From Candidatus Binatia bacterium (GTDB taxonomy: Bacteria > Vulcanimicrobiota > Vulcanimicrobiia > Vulcanimicrobiales > Vulcanimicrobiaceae): a stretch of 32,547 nucleotides of DNA. The position numbers were made by a program, and so were the translations under genes. Position 1 is the stretch's first letter, and the number at the start of each line of letters is the position of its first letter. The notes under the pieces are model-generated. The model searched no databases. It saw nothing but the letters and a program-made list of their open reading frames with translations, and was not told where the DNA came from. Shown here in pieces: positions 1 to 7,628 of this stretch. Location of the stretch: contig DATKMJ010000009.1 in NCBI GenBank assembly GCA_035541935.1, positions 1 through 32,547 of the forward strand, in the 5' to 3' direction.

Positions 1-142
1 GCGCGTCGGGTTCGACGTTCTGGCCGGCCTTCGTCGCGACGACGCCTTCGACGCTGACGCGTCCCTCCATGATGAGGCTGCGCGCCTGCGAGCGCGTGAT
101 TCCGCCGCGATCCGCGACGGCGGCGTCGAGCCTAACTTTCAG
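1..142 (-). CDS. tlyA: TlyA-family rRNA 2'-O-methyltransferase, N-terminal part (runs off the window)
   Basis: Only the N-terminal S4 RNA-binding domain is visible. It reads LKVRLDAAVADRGG followed by ITRSQARSLIMEGRVSV, then a K-A-G-Q-N-V segment, matching the start of the TlyA family (RLD..L..RG...SR..A..LI..G.V.V.G....KAG..V). TlyA methylates cytidines of 16S and 23S rRNA using SAM; the methyltransferase domain lies outside the window. It directly follows xseB, its usual neighbour in Firmicutes-like clusters. No ATG, GTG or TTG precedes the homology. The likely start is a CTG that overlaps the xseB stop (CTGA). An S4 protein of the RluB type would look similar, but the spacing and context favour TlyA. 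Confidence 0.72.
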   Translation of the reverse strand, partial: MKVRLDAAVADRGGITRSQARSLIMEGRVSVEGVVATKAGQNVEPDA

Positions 143-396
143 AAGGGAATCTCGTCTTCGCTCTCGTCGGCCTGGTTGCGATCGGCCGCGTCGCGGGGCT
201 GCGGCTCGGCCATCGCCTCGTCAATCTGCGCTTGCGCGCTCTTGAGCAGCGCCTCGCACTCGCGGGCCAGCACTTTGCCCTCTTTGAACAGCTCGGTCGC
301 GCGGTGCAGCTCGACCGTCCCGCCTTCCAGCTCCTTGACGATGGCGTCGATGCGCGCGAGCTTCTGCTCGAAGGTCTTCGGTAACCGGTCGCTCAT
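139..396 (-). CDS. xseB: Exodeoxyribonuclease VII small subunit
   Basis: This 85-residue protein has the usual length and form of XseB: FEQKLARIDAIVKELEGGTVEL, then a second helix (LFKEGKVLARECEALLKSAQAQID), and an acidic disordered tail. XseB binds as several copies to XseA to form exonuclease VII, which degrades single-stranded DNA in both directions into oligonucleotides. The start was set at the ATG that overlaps the xseA stop (ATGA), which gives a normal N-terminus; the frame stays open upstream but that part is only shadow. The gene is probably coupled to xseA in translation and is followed directly by tlyA. Confidence 0.93.
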   Translation of the reverse strand: MSDRLPKTFEQKLARIDAIVKELEGGTVELHRATELFKEGKVLARECEALLKSAQAQIDEAMAEPQPRDAADRNQADESEDEIPF

Positions 397-1661
397 TCTG
401 CGTGCACCGATTCCACGCGTGCGGCAAACGTCCCGCGGCGCACCTGCGCGGCCACGGCGTCGCCGGGCGTCAGCGTCGCCGCGTCGTGCACCGCGATCCC
501 GTCCTTCGTGACGATCGCGTAGCCACGCTCGAGCGGCCTCGTCGGATCCTCTGCGTCGAGCGCGCCCTCGCCGCGCCGTAGCCGCAGCAACGCCGACTGC
601 AACGCGCGCTCGCCGGCGCGCGACAGCTCTCCGTCGGCACGAACGAGACCCACGCGCCAGGCACCGACGCGCGCGGCGGGGCTGAGCAGATCGATGCGGC
701 GCTCGAGCGCGCGCGTGCGCTCGGCGCAGCGCGAGATCGACCTTCGAGCCGCGTGCTCCAGCCGAAGCACCGCCGGAGCCGACGCGCCGGCTTTTGTCGC
801 GAGGAGCGACCGGTAACCGCGCGAGAGCGCGGCGCGGAGCGTTCGCACGCGCTCGAACGCGCGCAGCCACTCCTGCGAGAGATGCACGGCTGCCGCGGTC
901 GGCGTCGCGAGCGCGAGATCGGCGACCTCGTCGGCGAGATGCCGGTTCTTGAGGTGCCCGAGCGCGGTAACGACGGGATGCGGCGATCGCAGAATCGCCC
1001 GCACGACCGGCTCGAGGTTGAAGGTCAGGCGATCGTCGCTCGATCCGCCGCCGCGCGTGAGCACGACGACGTCGGCCCGCGCTCGCGAGGCCTTGTCCAT
1101 CGCCTCGGCAACGTCGATCTCCGCGCCCTTCCCCTGAACGCGCGTGGCGAAGAAGAGAATCTCGACGTGCGGTGCATCCGCGCGCATCCGTCCTTCGAAG
1201 TCGGCGCGGGCGTCGTCGTCGCTCGTCACGAGCGCGACGCGGCGCGGGAACGCCGGAATCTCGCGCTTTCTCGACGGATCGAAGGCGCCTTCCGCGCGGA
1301 GGCGCACGCGCAGCTCCTCGATCTGCGCGGCGAGCTTGCCCGCGCCGACGAGCGTGATCGTTAACGCGCGCAGCTGGTACGTCGAGCGATTCGGCCGGAT
1401 CTCGATGCTGCCTTGCGCCCGCACCGTCAACCCCTCGCGAATCTCCGGAAAGCGCCGCGCCTCGCTGGCGAACGAGAAGCAGCCCAACACCGCTTCGCCC
1501 TCTTTGAGCGTCAGGTTGAGATTGCCGTCGCCCCAGCGCCGGATCTCGGTGATCTCGCCGACGATCGCGATGCGCTGTAACCGCGTGTGCCGCGAGATCA
1601 TCACGGCGAAGCGGCGAGAAAACTCGCCGACCGAGAGTTCGAGGACGCCGTCGTCGTTCAC
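393..1661 (-). CDS. xseA: Exodeoxyribonuclease VII large subunit (unusual active-site motif)
   Basis: A protein of 422 residues with an N-terminal OB fold (about 1-100, including ELSVGEFSRRFAVMI and IVGEITE), then the ExoVII catalytic core with RVALVTS, VQGKGAE and the RGGGS loop (about 203-207), and a helical C-terminus. The large subunit is the nuclease of the ExoVII complex. The GTG start lies 4 bp after the upstream gene's stop and gives the expected beginning (VNDDGVLELSV). Odd point: the segment normally reading GHExD near residue 235 reads GHLKN here, replacing the glutamate and the aspartate. The rest of the fold (LADEVADL..ATPTAAA) aligns without a gap. The family call is firm; catalytic competence is uncertain. 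Confidence 0.93.
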   Translation of the reverse strand: MNDDGVLELSVGEFSRRFAVMISRHTRLQRIAIVGEITEIRRWGDGNLNLTLKEGEAVLGCFSFASEARRFPEIREGLTVRAQGSIEIRPNRSTYQLRALTITLVGAGKLAAQIEELRVRLRAEGAFDPSRKREIPAFPRRVALVTSDDDARADFEGRMRADAPHVEILFFATRVQGKGAEIDVAEAMDKASRARADVVVLTRGGGSSDDRLTFNLEPVVRAILRSPHPVVTALGHLKNRHLADEVADLALATPTAAAVHLSQEWLRAFERVRTLRAALSRGYRSLLATKAGASAPAVLRLEHAARRSISRCAERTRALERRIDLLSPAARVGAWRVGLVRADGELSRAGERALQSALLRLRRGEGALDAEDPTRPLERGYAIVTKDGIAVHDAATLTPGDAVAAQVRRGTFAARVESVHAE

Positions 1662-1665
1662 GAGC

Positions 1666-3786
1666 TTACGGCGGCGCGTCGGAGGGTGACGCCGAGGGCG
1701 ACGGCGGCTGCGAGGGCAGCGGCGAATCGGTGGCCTGCGCCGGAATCGCGTCGGGCGGGCTCGCATACGCGGGTGGGACCGTCGGCTGCGGGAGCGCCGC
1801 GGCCGCGCGTTGCACCGCTTCGTCTTCCTCCGCGTATGCGTCCATCGGCTTCCCGCACGAATCCGCTTCGGTTCCCTTCAGATAGTACTCGCGGCCGTGG
1901 CCGCAGTTGAGCTTTGCGACCTCGTCGGAGGGGAACGGAAAGTCGTGCGGCGGCGTACCCGCGAGCGCGGCCTTCATGAAGCGCGCCCAGATCCGCGCGG
2001 GAATGTTTCCGCCATACGACTCGACCATCGGCCTGTAGTCGTCGTTGCCGAGCCATACCGCGGCGACGAGGTCGGGCGTGTAGCCGACGAACCACGCGTC
2101 GCGGAAATCCGAGGTCGTGCCGGTCTTGCCGGCCGCGGGGCGTCCGATCACGGCATTCGGGTATCCCGTGCCGTGCTTAATCACGTCCTCGAGCATCGAG
2201 GTCATGATATATGCCGTCCCAGCGCTCACGACGTCGTTCGCCTGCGGAAAGCGATTGTCGAGCAGAACGCCGCCGAGCGAGTCCTTGACGAGGCGAAACG
2301 GCGTCGGATCTACGTGCAATCCTTGATTCGCGAGGGTGGAGTAGCCGCTGGCCTGATCGAGGACGGAGACGACCGACGATCCGAGCGCGAGCGAGAGGTT
2401 CGCTTCGAGCGGCGCGGTGACGCCCATCCGATGCGCGTAATCGATCACCCGATCGAGGCCGACGCGGTCGGCGAGCTTTACCGCGACGACGTTGCGCGAG
2501 AGCGTCAATGCCTCGCGCAGCGTGATCGCCCCGATGTAGCGATGATCGTCGTCCTGCGGCGACCAATAGGTGCCGTCGCCCATCGGGTAACTCACCGCGG
2601 TATCGTCAATGATCGTCGAGGCCGGCATGCCGGAATCGATCGCCGCCGTGTAATCGTAGATCTTGAACGACGAACCCGGTTGGCGCAGCGCCTGCCACGC
2701 GCGGTTGTACTGATTCGCTAGGGAGAACCCCGCGCCGCCGACCATCGCGAGAATCTCACCGGTCGAGGGACGCAGCACGACGATCGCCGCCTGATGCGCT
2801 CCGATGCCCTCGGCGATCGCCTGCCCCACGCCCCACGTGACGGCCTCCTGCGCGAGCTGCTGCATGCGCGTATCGAGCGTCGTGTAGACTTGCATCCCGC
2901 CCTGCTCGACCGCGCTGTCGCCGAAGAGGCGCTGCAGTTGCGCGATCGCGTAGGTCGTGAAGTACGGATACCGGTAGCCCTGCAGCCCCGAGGGCTGCGG
3001 CGGGATCAGCCCGAGCGGACTTTGGTAGGCAAGCTCGGCGTCGCCGCGAGTGATGTAGCCGCTCTCGACCATCCGGTCGAGAACGTGGCGCTCGCGGTCG
3101 CGCGCGAGGTCGAGGTTCGCGAAGGGCGAGTAATCCGACGGCGCGGCGACGATGCCGGCGAGCATCGCAGCCTGCGCGAGCGTCAGCTTCTCGACGCCGT
3201 GCCCGAAATACGTGTGGGCGGCCGCATCCACGCCGTAGGCGCCGGCGCCGAGATAGATAATGTTGAGGTAGCGCTCGAGGATCTCGTCCTTCGTGTAGTA
3301 GCGCTCGATCTCGACCGCAAGCAGCGCCTCTTGCACCTTGCGGGAGATCGAGACCTCGTCGTTGAGGAAGAGCCGCCGCGCCAGCTGCTGCGTGATCGTC
3401 GAGGCGCCCTGGAACTGCTGATGCGTCAGGTCGGCGAACGCGGCGCGCACGATGCTGCCGAAGTCTACGCCGTGGTGGACGTAAAAATTGTGGTCTTCGT
3501 TGGCGATGAAGGCCTGACGCACCATGACGGGCACGCGCGAGATCGGAACCCAGACGCGATTCTCTTTGTAGACCGCGGCGAGTTGCGTACCGTCGCGGGC
3601 GAAGATGCGCGTCGAACTGGCCGGCTGATAATCGGCCATCCGATTGATGTCGGGGAGGTTGCGCGCGTACGAGGCGACCATGCCCGCCACCGATCCCAGC
3701 GTGAAGAGGACGAGCATCAGCAGCGCGATTCCGATGCCGCGCGCGATGCGTCCGGCTCGGCCGACCTTACGTTTTTGCGTTGACAA
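1666..3786 (-). CDS. Bifunctional penicillin-binding protein 1A (transglycosylase/transpeptidase)
   Basis: A class A PBP of 706 residues. It has a short basic cytoplasmic tail, one membrane anchor (about 18-40), and a GT51 domain with catalytic E97 in NEDHNFYVHHGVD and GASTITQQLARR (127-137). The transpeptidase domain has the motifs SSFK (active serine 372), SRN (430-432) and KTGTT (554-558). The C-terminus is a Pro/Ser/Ala-rich low-complexity tail of about 45 residues. It polymerises lipid II and cross-links peptidoglycan on the outer face of the inner membrane. The start is TTG, overlapping the nusB end by 20 bp; no better start lies near. It sits between nusB and xseA, which is not its usual place. 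Whether it equals PBP1a or another class A paralogue cannot be told. Confidence 0.95.
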   Translation of the reverse strand: MSTQKRKVGRAGRIARGIGIALLMLVLFTLGSVAGMVASYARNLPDINRMADYQPASSTRIFARDGTQLAAVYKENRVWVPISRVPVMVRQAFIANEDHNFYVHHGVDFGSIVRAAFADLTHQQFQGASTITQQLARRLFLNDEVSISRKVQEALLAVEIERYYTKDEILERYLNIIYLGAGAYGVDAAAHTYFGHGVEKLTLAQAAMLAGIVAAPSDYSPFANLDLARDRERHVLDRMVESGYITRGDAELAYQSPLGLIPPQPSGLQGYRYPYFTTYAIAQLQRLFGDSAVEQGGMQVYTTLDTRMQQLAQEAVTWGVGQAIAEGIGAHQAAIVVLRPSTGEILAMVGGAGFSLANQYNRAWQALRQPGSSFKIYDYTAAIDSGMPASTIIDDTAVSYPMGDGTYWSPQDDDHRYIGAITLREALTLSRNVVAVKLADRVGLDRVIDYAHRMGVTAPLEANLSLALGSSVVSVLDQASGYSTLANQGLHVDPTPFRLVKDSLGGVLLDNRFPQANDVVSAGTAYIMTSMLEDVIKHGTGYPNAVIGRPAAGKTGTTSDFRDAWFVGYTPDLVAAVWLGNDDYRPMVESYGGNIPARIWARFMKAALAGTPPHDFPFPSDEVAKLNCGHGREYYLKGTEADSCGKPMDAYAEEDEAVQRAAAALPQPTVPPAYASPPDAIPAQATDSPLPSQPPSPSASPSDAPP

Positions 3787-4165
3787 CGGCGCTGAGCACT
3801 CCGTTGACGAAACGTCCGGAGTCCTCGGTCGAGAAACGCTTCGCCAGCGCGACCGCTTCGTTGATCGCGACGGCCGGCGGCGTCTCCGGACGGCAGTGCA
3901 GCTCGAATGTAGCCATTTCCAATAAGAGCCGGTCGATCGTAGGCAGGCGTTCGATCGCCCAGCCCTCCAGGAGCGGCGTCACGACGCGATCGGCCTCTTG
4001 TGCGTATTCGAGCGTGCCCAGCGCGAGTTCCTCGACGAAGGCTCGCTGTTCCGCATCGGCGTCCTCACCGACGATCTCGCTGACCGCCTCGCGCGGCTCG
4101 CGGCTTCCGATCGCGACGGAGTAGAGCACCTGCAGCGCCTGTTCGCGCGCGACGCGGCGAGTCAT
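3767..4165 (-). CDS. nusB: Transcription antitermination factor NusB
   Basis: A 132-residue all-helical protein of typical NusB size. It starts MTRRVAREQALQVLYS, has the IDRLLLEMATFEL helix, and ends with the family signature AINEAVALAKRFSTEDSGRFVNGVL. NusB pairs with S10 (NusE) at boxA RNA to prevent premature termination in rRNA operons. The ATG overlaps the accC stop (ATGA). The accC-nusB-(PBP)-xseA order is the common Gram-positive cluster with a PBP inserted. Confidence 0.96.
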   Translation of the reverse strand: MTRRVAREQALQVLYSVAIGSREPREAVSEIVGEDADAEQRAFVEELALGTLEYAQEADRVVTPLLEGWAIERLPTIDRLLLEMATFELHCRPETPPAVAINEAVALAKRFSTEDSGRFVNGVLSAVVNAKT

Positions 4166-5550
4166 CGCCGCGCCGCCCGCGCCGCCGGCGCCGCCGCGCT
4201 CTTCTCACGCAGCGATGCGAGATAGTTCGGCATGAACTCGACGTCGTAGCGCCCTTTTCGGAATGCGGGTGCGGCGAGGATCTCGAGGCAGACGCCGATC
4301 GTCGTACTGACGCCCTCGACGAGCGTCTCGCGCAGCGCGCGCTCCATCCGCGCGATCGCGACGTCGCGCGTGTCGCCGAACGCGACGACCTTGGCGATCA
4401 TCGAGTCGTAGTACGGCGGAATGGACGCGCCGGCATAGAGGTGCGTGTCGACGCGGATTCCGGGCCCGCCCGGGAAGACGAGTTTCGAAACCGTCCCCGC
4501 GGCGGGCGCGAAGTTGTTACGGGGATCTTCGGCGTTGATCCGGCACTCGATCGCGTGGCCTCGCGAGGCGAGGTCGCGCTGGACGTAGCCGAGCTGCTCG
4601 CCCGAGGCGATGCGAATCTGCTCCTTGACGAGATCGATGTTGTAGACCATCTCGGTGACGGGATGCTCGACCTGAATTCGCGTGTTCATCTCCATGAAGT
4701 ACGCGTCGTCGCCCGCGACGAGAAACTCGATCGTCCCCGCGTTCGTGTACCCGACCCCGCGCGACGCGCGCAGCGCCATCTCGTGGAGCTTGTTGCGCGT
4801 CCGGTCGTTGAGATTCGGGGCGGGCGTCTCTTCGATGAGCTTCTGATGCGCGGGTTTCTGAATCGAGCAGTCGCGCTCGCCGAGGTGAACGATGGTTCCG
4901 AACTCGTCGCCGAGCACTTGCACCTCGACGTGGCGCGGCGAGCGAATCAGCCGCTCGGCGTAAACGCGCCCGTCCTTGAAGCTCGCCTCGGCTTCCGCGG
5001 TCGCTCCCGCGAAAGCCCGCGGCAACTCGCTCGCGTCGTTGACGACGCGCATGCCGCGCCCGCCGCCGCCGGCCGTCGCTTTGAGCAGGAGCGGATAGCC
5101 AATCTTCTTCGCCGCGTCGCGCGCCTCTTCGACCGAGCCGAGCACTTCGCTGCCCGGCGTCGTCGGCACGCCGGCCTCGCGGACGACGCGCTTCGCCGAT
5201 GCCTTGTCGCCCATGAGCGCGATGACGCTCGGCTTCGGCCCGATGAACGTGAGCCCGTGATCGGTGCAGATCTCGGCAAAGCGCGAGTTCTCCGCCAAGA
5301 AGCCGTAGCCGGGATGGATCGCATCGCAGTTGGTGACGAGCGCGGTCGAGATGATGTTCGGAATGTTGAGATACGAGCGGCCCGCCGGACCCGGACCGAC
5401 GCAGAAGGCTTCGTCGGCCTGGCGCACGTGCAGCGAGTCGCGGTCCGCCTCGGAGAAGATCGCGACCGTGCGAACGCCGAGCTCTTGGCAGGCCCGGTTG
5501 ATACGGAGCGCGATCTCGCCACGATTGGCGATCAATACCTTGCGAAAGAT
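4162..5550 (-). CDS. accC: Biotin carboxylase subunit of acetyl-CoA carboxylase
   Basis: About 460 residues of biotin carboxylase: IANRGEIALRI (N-terminal domain), HPGYGFLAEN, the ATP-grasp glycine loop KATAGGGGRGMR, ERDCSIQKPAHQKLIEE, and the catalytic EMNTRIQVEHPVTEM. It carboxylates biotin on the carrier protein with ATP and bicarbonate in the first step of fatty-acid synthesis. The reading frame upstream of the first usable codon (TTG at 5535) encodes FRKVL, the conserved AccC beginning. I therefore extended the gene to an ATC codon at 5550, which has a GGAG 8 bases before it (5559-5562). The TTG has no well-placed Shine-Dalgarno. The start is thus unproven. The gene lies just after the FolK/AccB-like fusion. 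Confidence 0.94.
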   Translation of the reverse strand: MFRKVLIANRGEIALRINRACQELGVRTVAIFSEADRDSLHVRQADEAFCVGPGPAGRSYLNIPNIISTALVTNCDAIHPGYGFLAENSRFAEICTDHGLTFIGPKPSVIALMGDKASAKRVVREAGVPTTPGSEVLGSVEEARDAAKKIGYPLLLKATAGGGGRGMRVVNDASELPRAFAGATAEAEASFKDGRVYAERLIRSPRHVEVQVLGDEFGTIVHLGERDCSIQKPAHQKLIEETPAPNLNDRTRNKLHEMALRASRGVGYTNAGTIEFLVAGDDAYFMEMNTRIQVEHPVTEMVYNIDLVKEQIRIASGEQLGYVQRDLASRGHAIECRINAEDPRNNFAPAAGTVSKLVFPGGPGIRVDTHLYAGASIPPYYDSMIAKVVAFGDTRDVAIARMERALRETLVEGVSTTIGVCLEILAAPAFRKGRYDVEFMPNYLASLREKSAAAPAARAARR

Positions 5551-5551
5551 G

Positions 5552-6448
5552 TCAGCCGCTCCGTGCGATCAGAAAGAGGGGTTGGCCGTACTCGACCGGC
5601 GTTCCGTCGGCGACGGGCATCGAGACGAGGCGGCCTGCGCCCATGCTGTGCACCGGCGTGCGAATGCCGAGCGCCTCGATGTAACCCAGCTCGCGGTCGG
5701 GCTCGACGAGATCGTCGACGATCGGCGCGGGACGGCTCAGATGAAAGATTCCGACGAGATCGGCTTTGACCGAGTCGACCCGCGCGGCCGTCGCACCAGC
5801 CGTCGCCGGTTCGGCCGCCGCGCGCTCGCGACGATTCGCGGGGATGCCGGCCACCTCGATCTCGTCGCCCTCGCGAGCGATTCGCACGCGCACCGCGTCG
5901 GTCTCCGCGAGAAACTGCGCGAGCGCACGTACGCGTTCGGCCGCGTCGAGCGATCGTTCTTCCGGCATGGTCGTTACGAGTTCGCGCTCGACGGCGACGA
6001 CCCCCGCGAGCTCCGACGAATCCAACGCGTCGCGCAGCGGTTCGAAGCGAGCGTCTACCTCGGCCAAGGGAACGAGCACGAAAGCGCGCTCGCGCAGACG
6101 CGGATGCGGAACCTGTAAGCCGTCTTCGTCGACGCGCAGGTCGTCGTAGAGCAGCAGATCGAGGTCTACGACGCGCGGCCCCCAGCGTTCGCCCGGCACT
6201 CTCCCCATCGCCCGCTCGATCGTCTGCAGCCGCTCGAGCAACGCGCGCGGCGTCAGCCGCGTCTCCACGACGGCGACGGCGTTGACGAACGCGGGTTGAT
6301 CGCGCACTCCCCACGGCTGAGTTTGAAAGAGCGACGATCGCGCGACGACCGCTCCCGCGCCGCCGAGCGCGGCGATCGCGCCTTCGACCGTCGCGATTCG
6401 ATCGCCGAGATTCGCGCCGATGCCGACGTAGGCGCGATGCGCCGTCAC
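5552..6448 (-). CDS. folK: FolK fused to an AccB-like biotinyl domain lacking the acceptor lysine
   Basis: One open frame of 298 residues. Residues 1 to about 150 are 6-hydroxymethyl-7,8-dihydropterin pyrophosphokinase: AYVGIGANLGDR, TQPWGVRDQPAFVNAV, then GPRVVDLDLLLYDD and PHPRLRERAFVLVPL. It makes the pyrophosphate ester used by FolP. Residues 161-298 resemble AccB, the biotin carboxyl carrier protein: an N-terminal helix (RVRALAQFLAETD) and strand (VRVRIAREGDEIEV), a linker, VKADLVGIFH, and a C-terminal hammerhead ending GTPVEYGQPLFLI. Where AccB has EAMKM, this reads EALGI, so Gly261 replaces the biotinylated lysine. Start is GTG overlapping the folB stop. An internal ATG (5968) could yield the second domain alone but has no clear ribosome site. 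Its place before accC is that of accB. Confidence 0.9.
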   Translation of the reverse strand: MTAHRAYVGIGANLGDRIATVEGAIAALGGAGAVVARSSLFQTQPWGVRDQPAFVNAVAVVETRLTPRALLERLQTIERAMGRVPGERWGPRVVDLDLLLYDDLRVDEDGLQVPHPRLRERAFVLVPLAEVDARFEPLRDALDSSELAGVVAVERELVTTMPEERSLDAAERVRALAQFLAETDAVRVRIAREGDEIEVAGIPANRRERAAAEPATAGATAARVDSVKADLVGIFHLSRPAPIVDDLVEPDRELGYIEALGIRTPVHSMGAGRLVSMPVADGTPVEYGQPLFLIARSG

Positions 6449-6813
6449 GAACGCGCCGTGTAGGCCGGATTGCCGCGCGCGAGCGTTATCGAAGGCGTCG
6501 CGCCCCCGAGGATGCCCGGCTTGCCGATCGTGATCTCGGCGGCGGCGACGCGCCGATCCTCGAAGACGATCTCGAGCAGCGAGGCCGCGAGCCGTTCGAG
6601 CAGCGCGTGCGACTCGGTCCCGACCGCGCGCACGATCCTTTCGTGAAGCGCCGCGTAATCGAGCGTCTGCGAGAGATCGTCGCTGCGCGCGGCGGCGCTC
6701 AGGTCAATCTCGACGCTGAGGTCTATCGCAAACGGCTGGCGCCGCTCGCGTTCGCCTGCGTCGGCGCCGTGGCGCCCGTACGCACTGATGCCGCGCAGCG
6801 TTATTCTGTCCAT
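6445..6813 (-). CDS. folB: Dihydroneopterin aldolase
   Basis: A 122-residue protein of normal FolB length: MDRITLRGISAYGRHG at the start, TLDYAALHERI and the ERLAASLLEIVF helix (the catalytic region contains the conserved glutamate), ending AEITIGKPGI. FolB cleaves dihydroneopterin to 6-hydroxymethyl-7,8-dihydropterin and glycolaldehyde, the substrate step before FolK. The ATG was chosen because it gives the canonical N-terminus. It overlaps the end of folP by 13 bp, and its stop overlaps the folK GTG. Confidence 0.93.
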   Translation of the reverse strand: MDRITLRGISAYGRHGADAGERERRQPFAIDLSVEIDLSAAARSDDLSQTLDYAALHERIVRAVGTESHALLERLAASLLEIVFEDRRVAAAEITIGKPGILGGATPSITLARGNPAYTARS

Positions 6814-7628
6814 CGTTGCGGCCTCCAACCGCGCACGACCGCGTCCGCCACCGCGATCGCGTCGCGCGCCGCGGCGACGTCGTGAACGCGAACGACGTCG
6901 ATGCCGGCGCGAACGGCGAGCGCGGTCGTCGCAACCGTGCCGTAGACGCGATCGGCCGGCTCCCGCCCGGTGAGCTTGCCGATCGTGGACTTGCGCGAGG
7001 CTCCGATCATCGTCGGAAATCCGAGCGCGACGAGGCGCTCGAGCGATCCGAGCACCTCGAGGTTCTGATCGGCCGTCTTTCCGAAGCCGATGCCGGGATC
7101 CAGGACGATGCGCTCGCGCGCGATGCCGCGCTGCATCGCGCGCCGCGCGCACTCGTCGAGATAGCGCAGCACCTCGTCCATCACCGGGACGTCGTACCGC
7201 GTCGTCGCCTGGTTGTGCATCGCGACGACGGGCATCGAGAGCTCGGCGGCGACGTCGAGCAGTTCGTCCGAAGCGCCCCAGACGGAGTTGACGGCGTCCG
7301 CGCCCGCGGCGCGCGCGGCGCGCGCCACCTCGGGCTTATACGTGTCCACCGAGATCGGCGCGTTCGGAAGCTGCGAACGAATCGCCGCGATGACCGGCGC
7401 GATCCGCGCGATCTCGACGGCGGCGGCGACCGGGCGATGACCGGGGCGCGTCGACTCGCCGCCGACGTCCAAGACGTCGGCGCCCGCCTGCCATTGCGCT
7501 ATCGCGTGGCGCGCCGCCTCGGCGGGCGTCTCGATTCCGTCGCCCGAGAACGAGTCGGGCGTCACGTTGACGATCGCCATGACGTAGGTGCGAGCGCCCC
7601 ACGTCAGACCATCGAAAGCACGTACCAT
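6801..7628 (-). CDS. folP: Dihydropteroate synthase
   Basis: A 275-residue TIM-barrel enzyme with the full set of DHPS motifs: AIVNVTPDSFSGDG, DVLDVGGESTRPG, ISVDTYKPEVA, the AVNSVWG strand, DPGIGFGKTADQNL and GASRKSTIGKLTG. It condenses p-aminobenzoate with hydroxymethyldihydropterin pyrophosphate and is the sulfonamide target. The chosen ATG (MVRAFDGLTWG) places about 16 residues before the first motif, normal for the family, and overlaps the folC end by 25 bp. It forms a folate block with folC, folB and folK. Confidence 0.95.
   Translation of the reverse strand: MVRAFDGLTWGARTYVMAIVNVTPDSFSGDGIETPAEAARHAIAQWQAGADVLDVGGESTRPGHRPVAAAVEIARIAPVIAAIRSQLPNAPISVDTYKPEVARAARAAGADAVNSVWGASDELLDVAAELSMPVVAMHNQATTRYDVPVMDEVLRYLDECARRAMQRGIARERIVLDPGIGFGKTADQNLEVLGSLERLVALGFPTMIGASRKSTIGKLTGREPADRVYGTVATTALAVRAGIDVVRVHDVAAARDAIAVADAVVRGWRPQRWTE

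Noticed and set aside
3767-3786. Overlap of the PBP1A start with nusB as a sign of a wrong start
   Set aside because: The TTG at 3786 gives a normal basic cytoplasmic tail before the membrane helix, and overlaps of 10-25 bp are common in this window.
5552-5968. AccB-like domain as a pseudogene or frameshifted accB
   Set aside because: It aligns without gaps or stops over its whole length and keeps the structural residues; only the biotin motif is changed.
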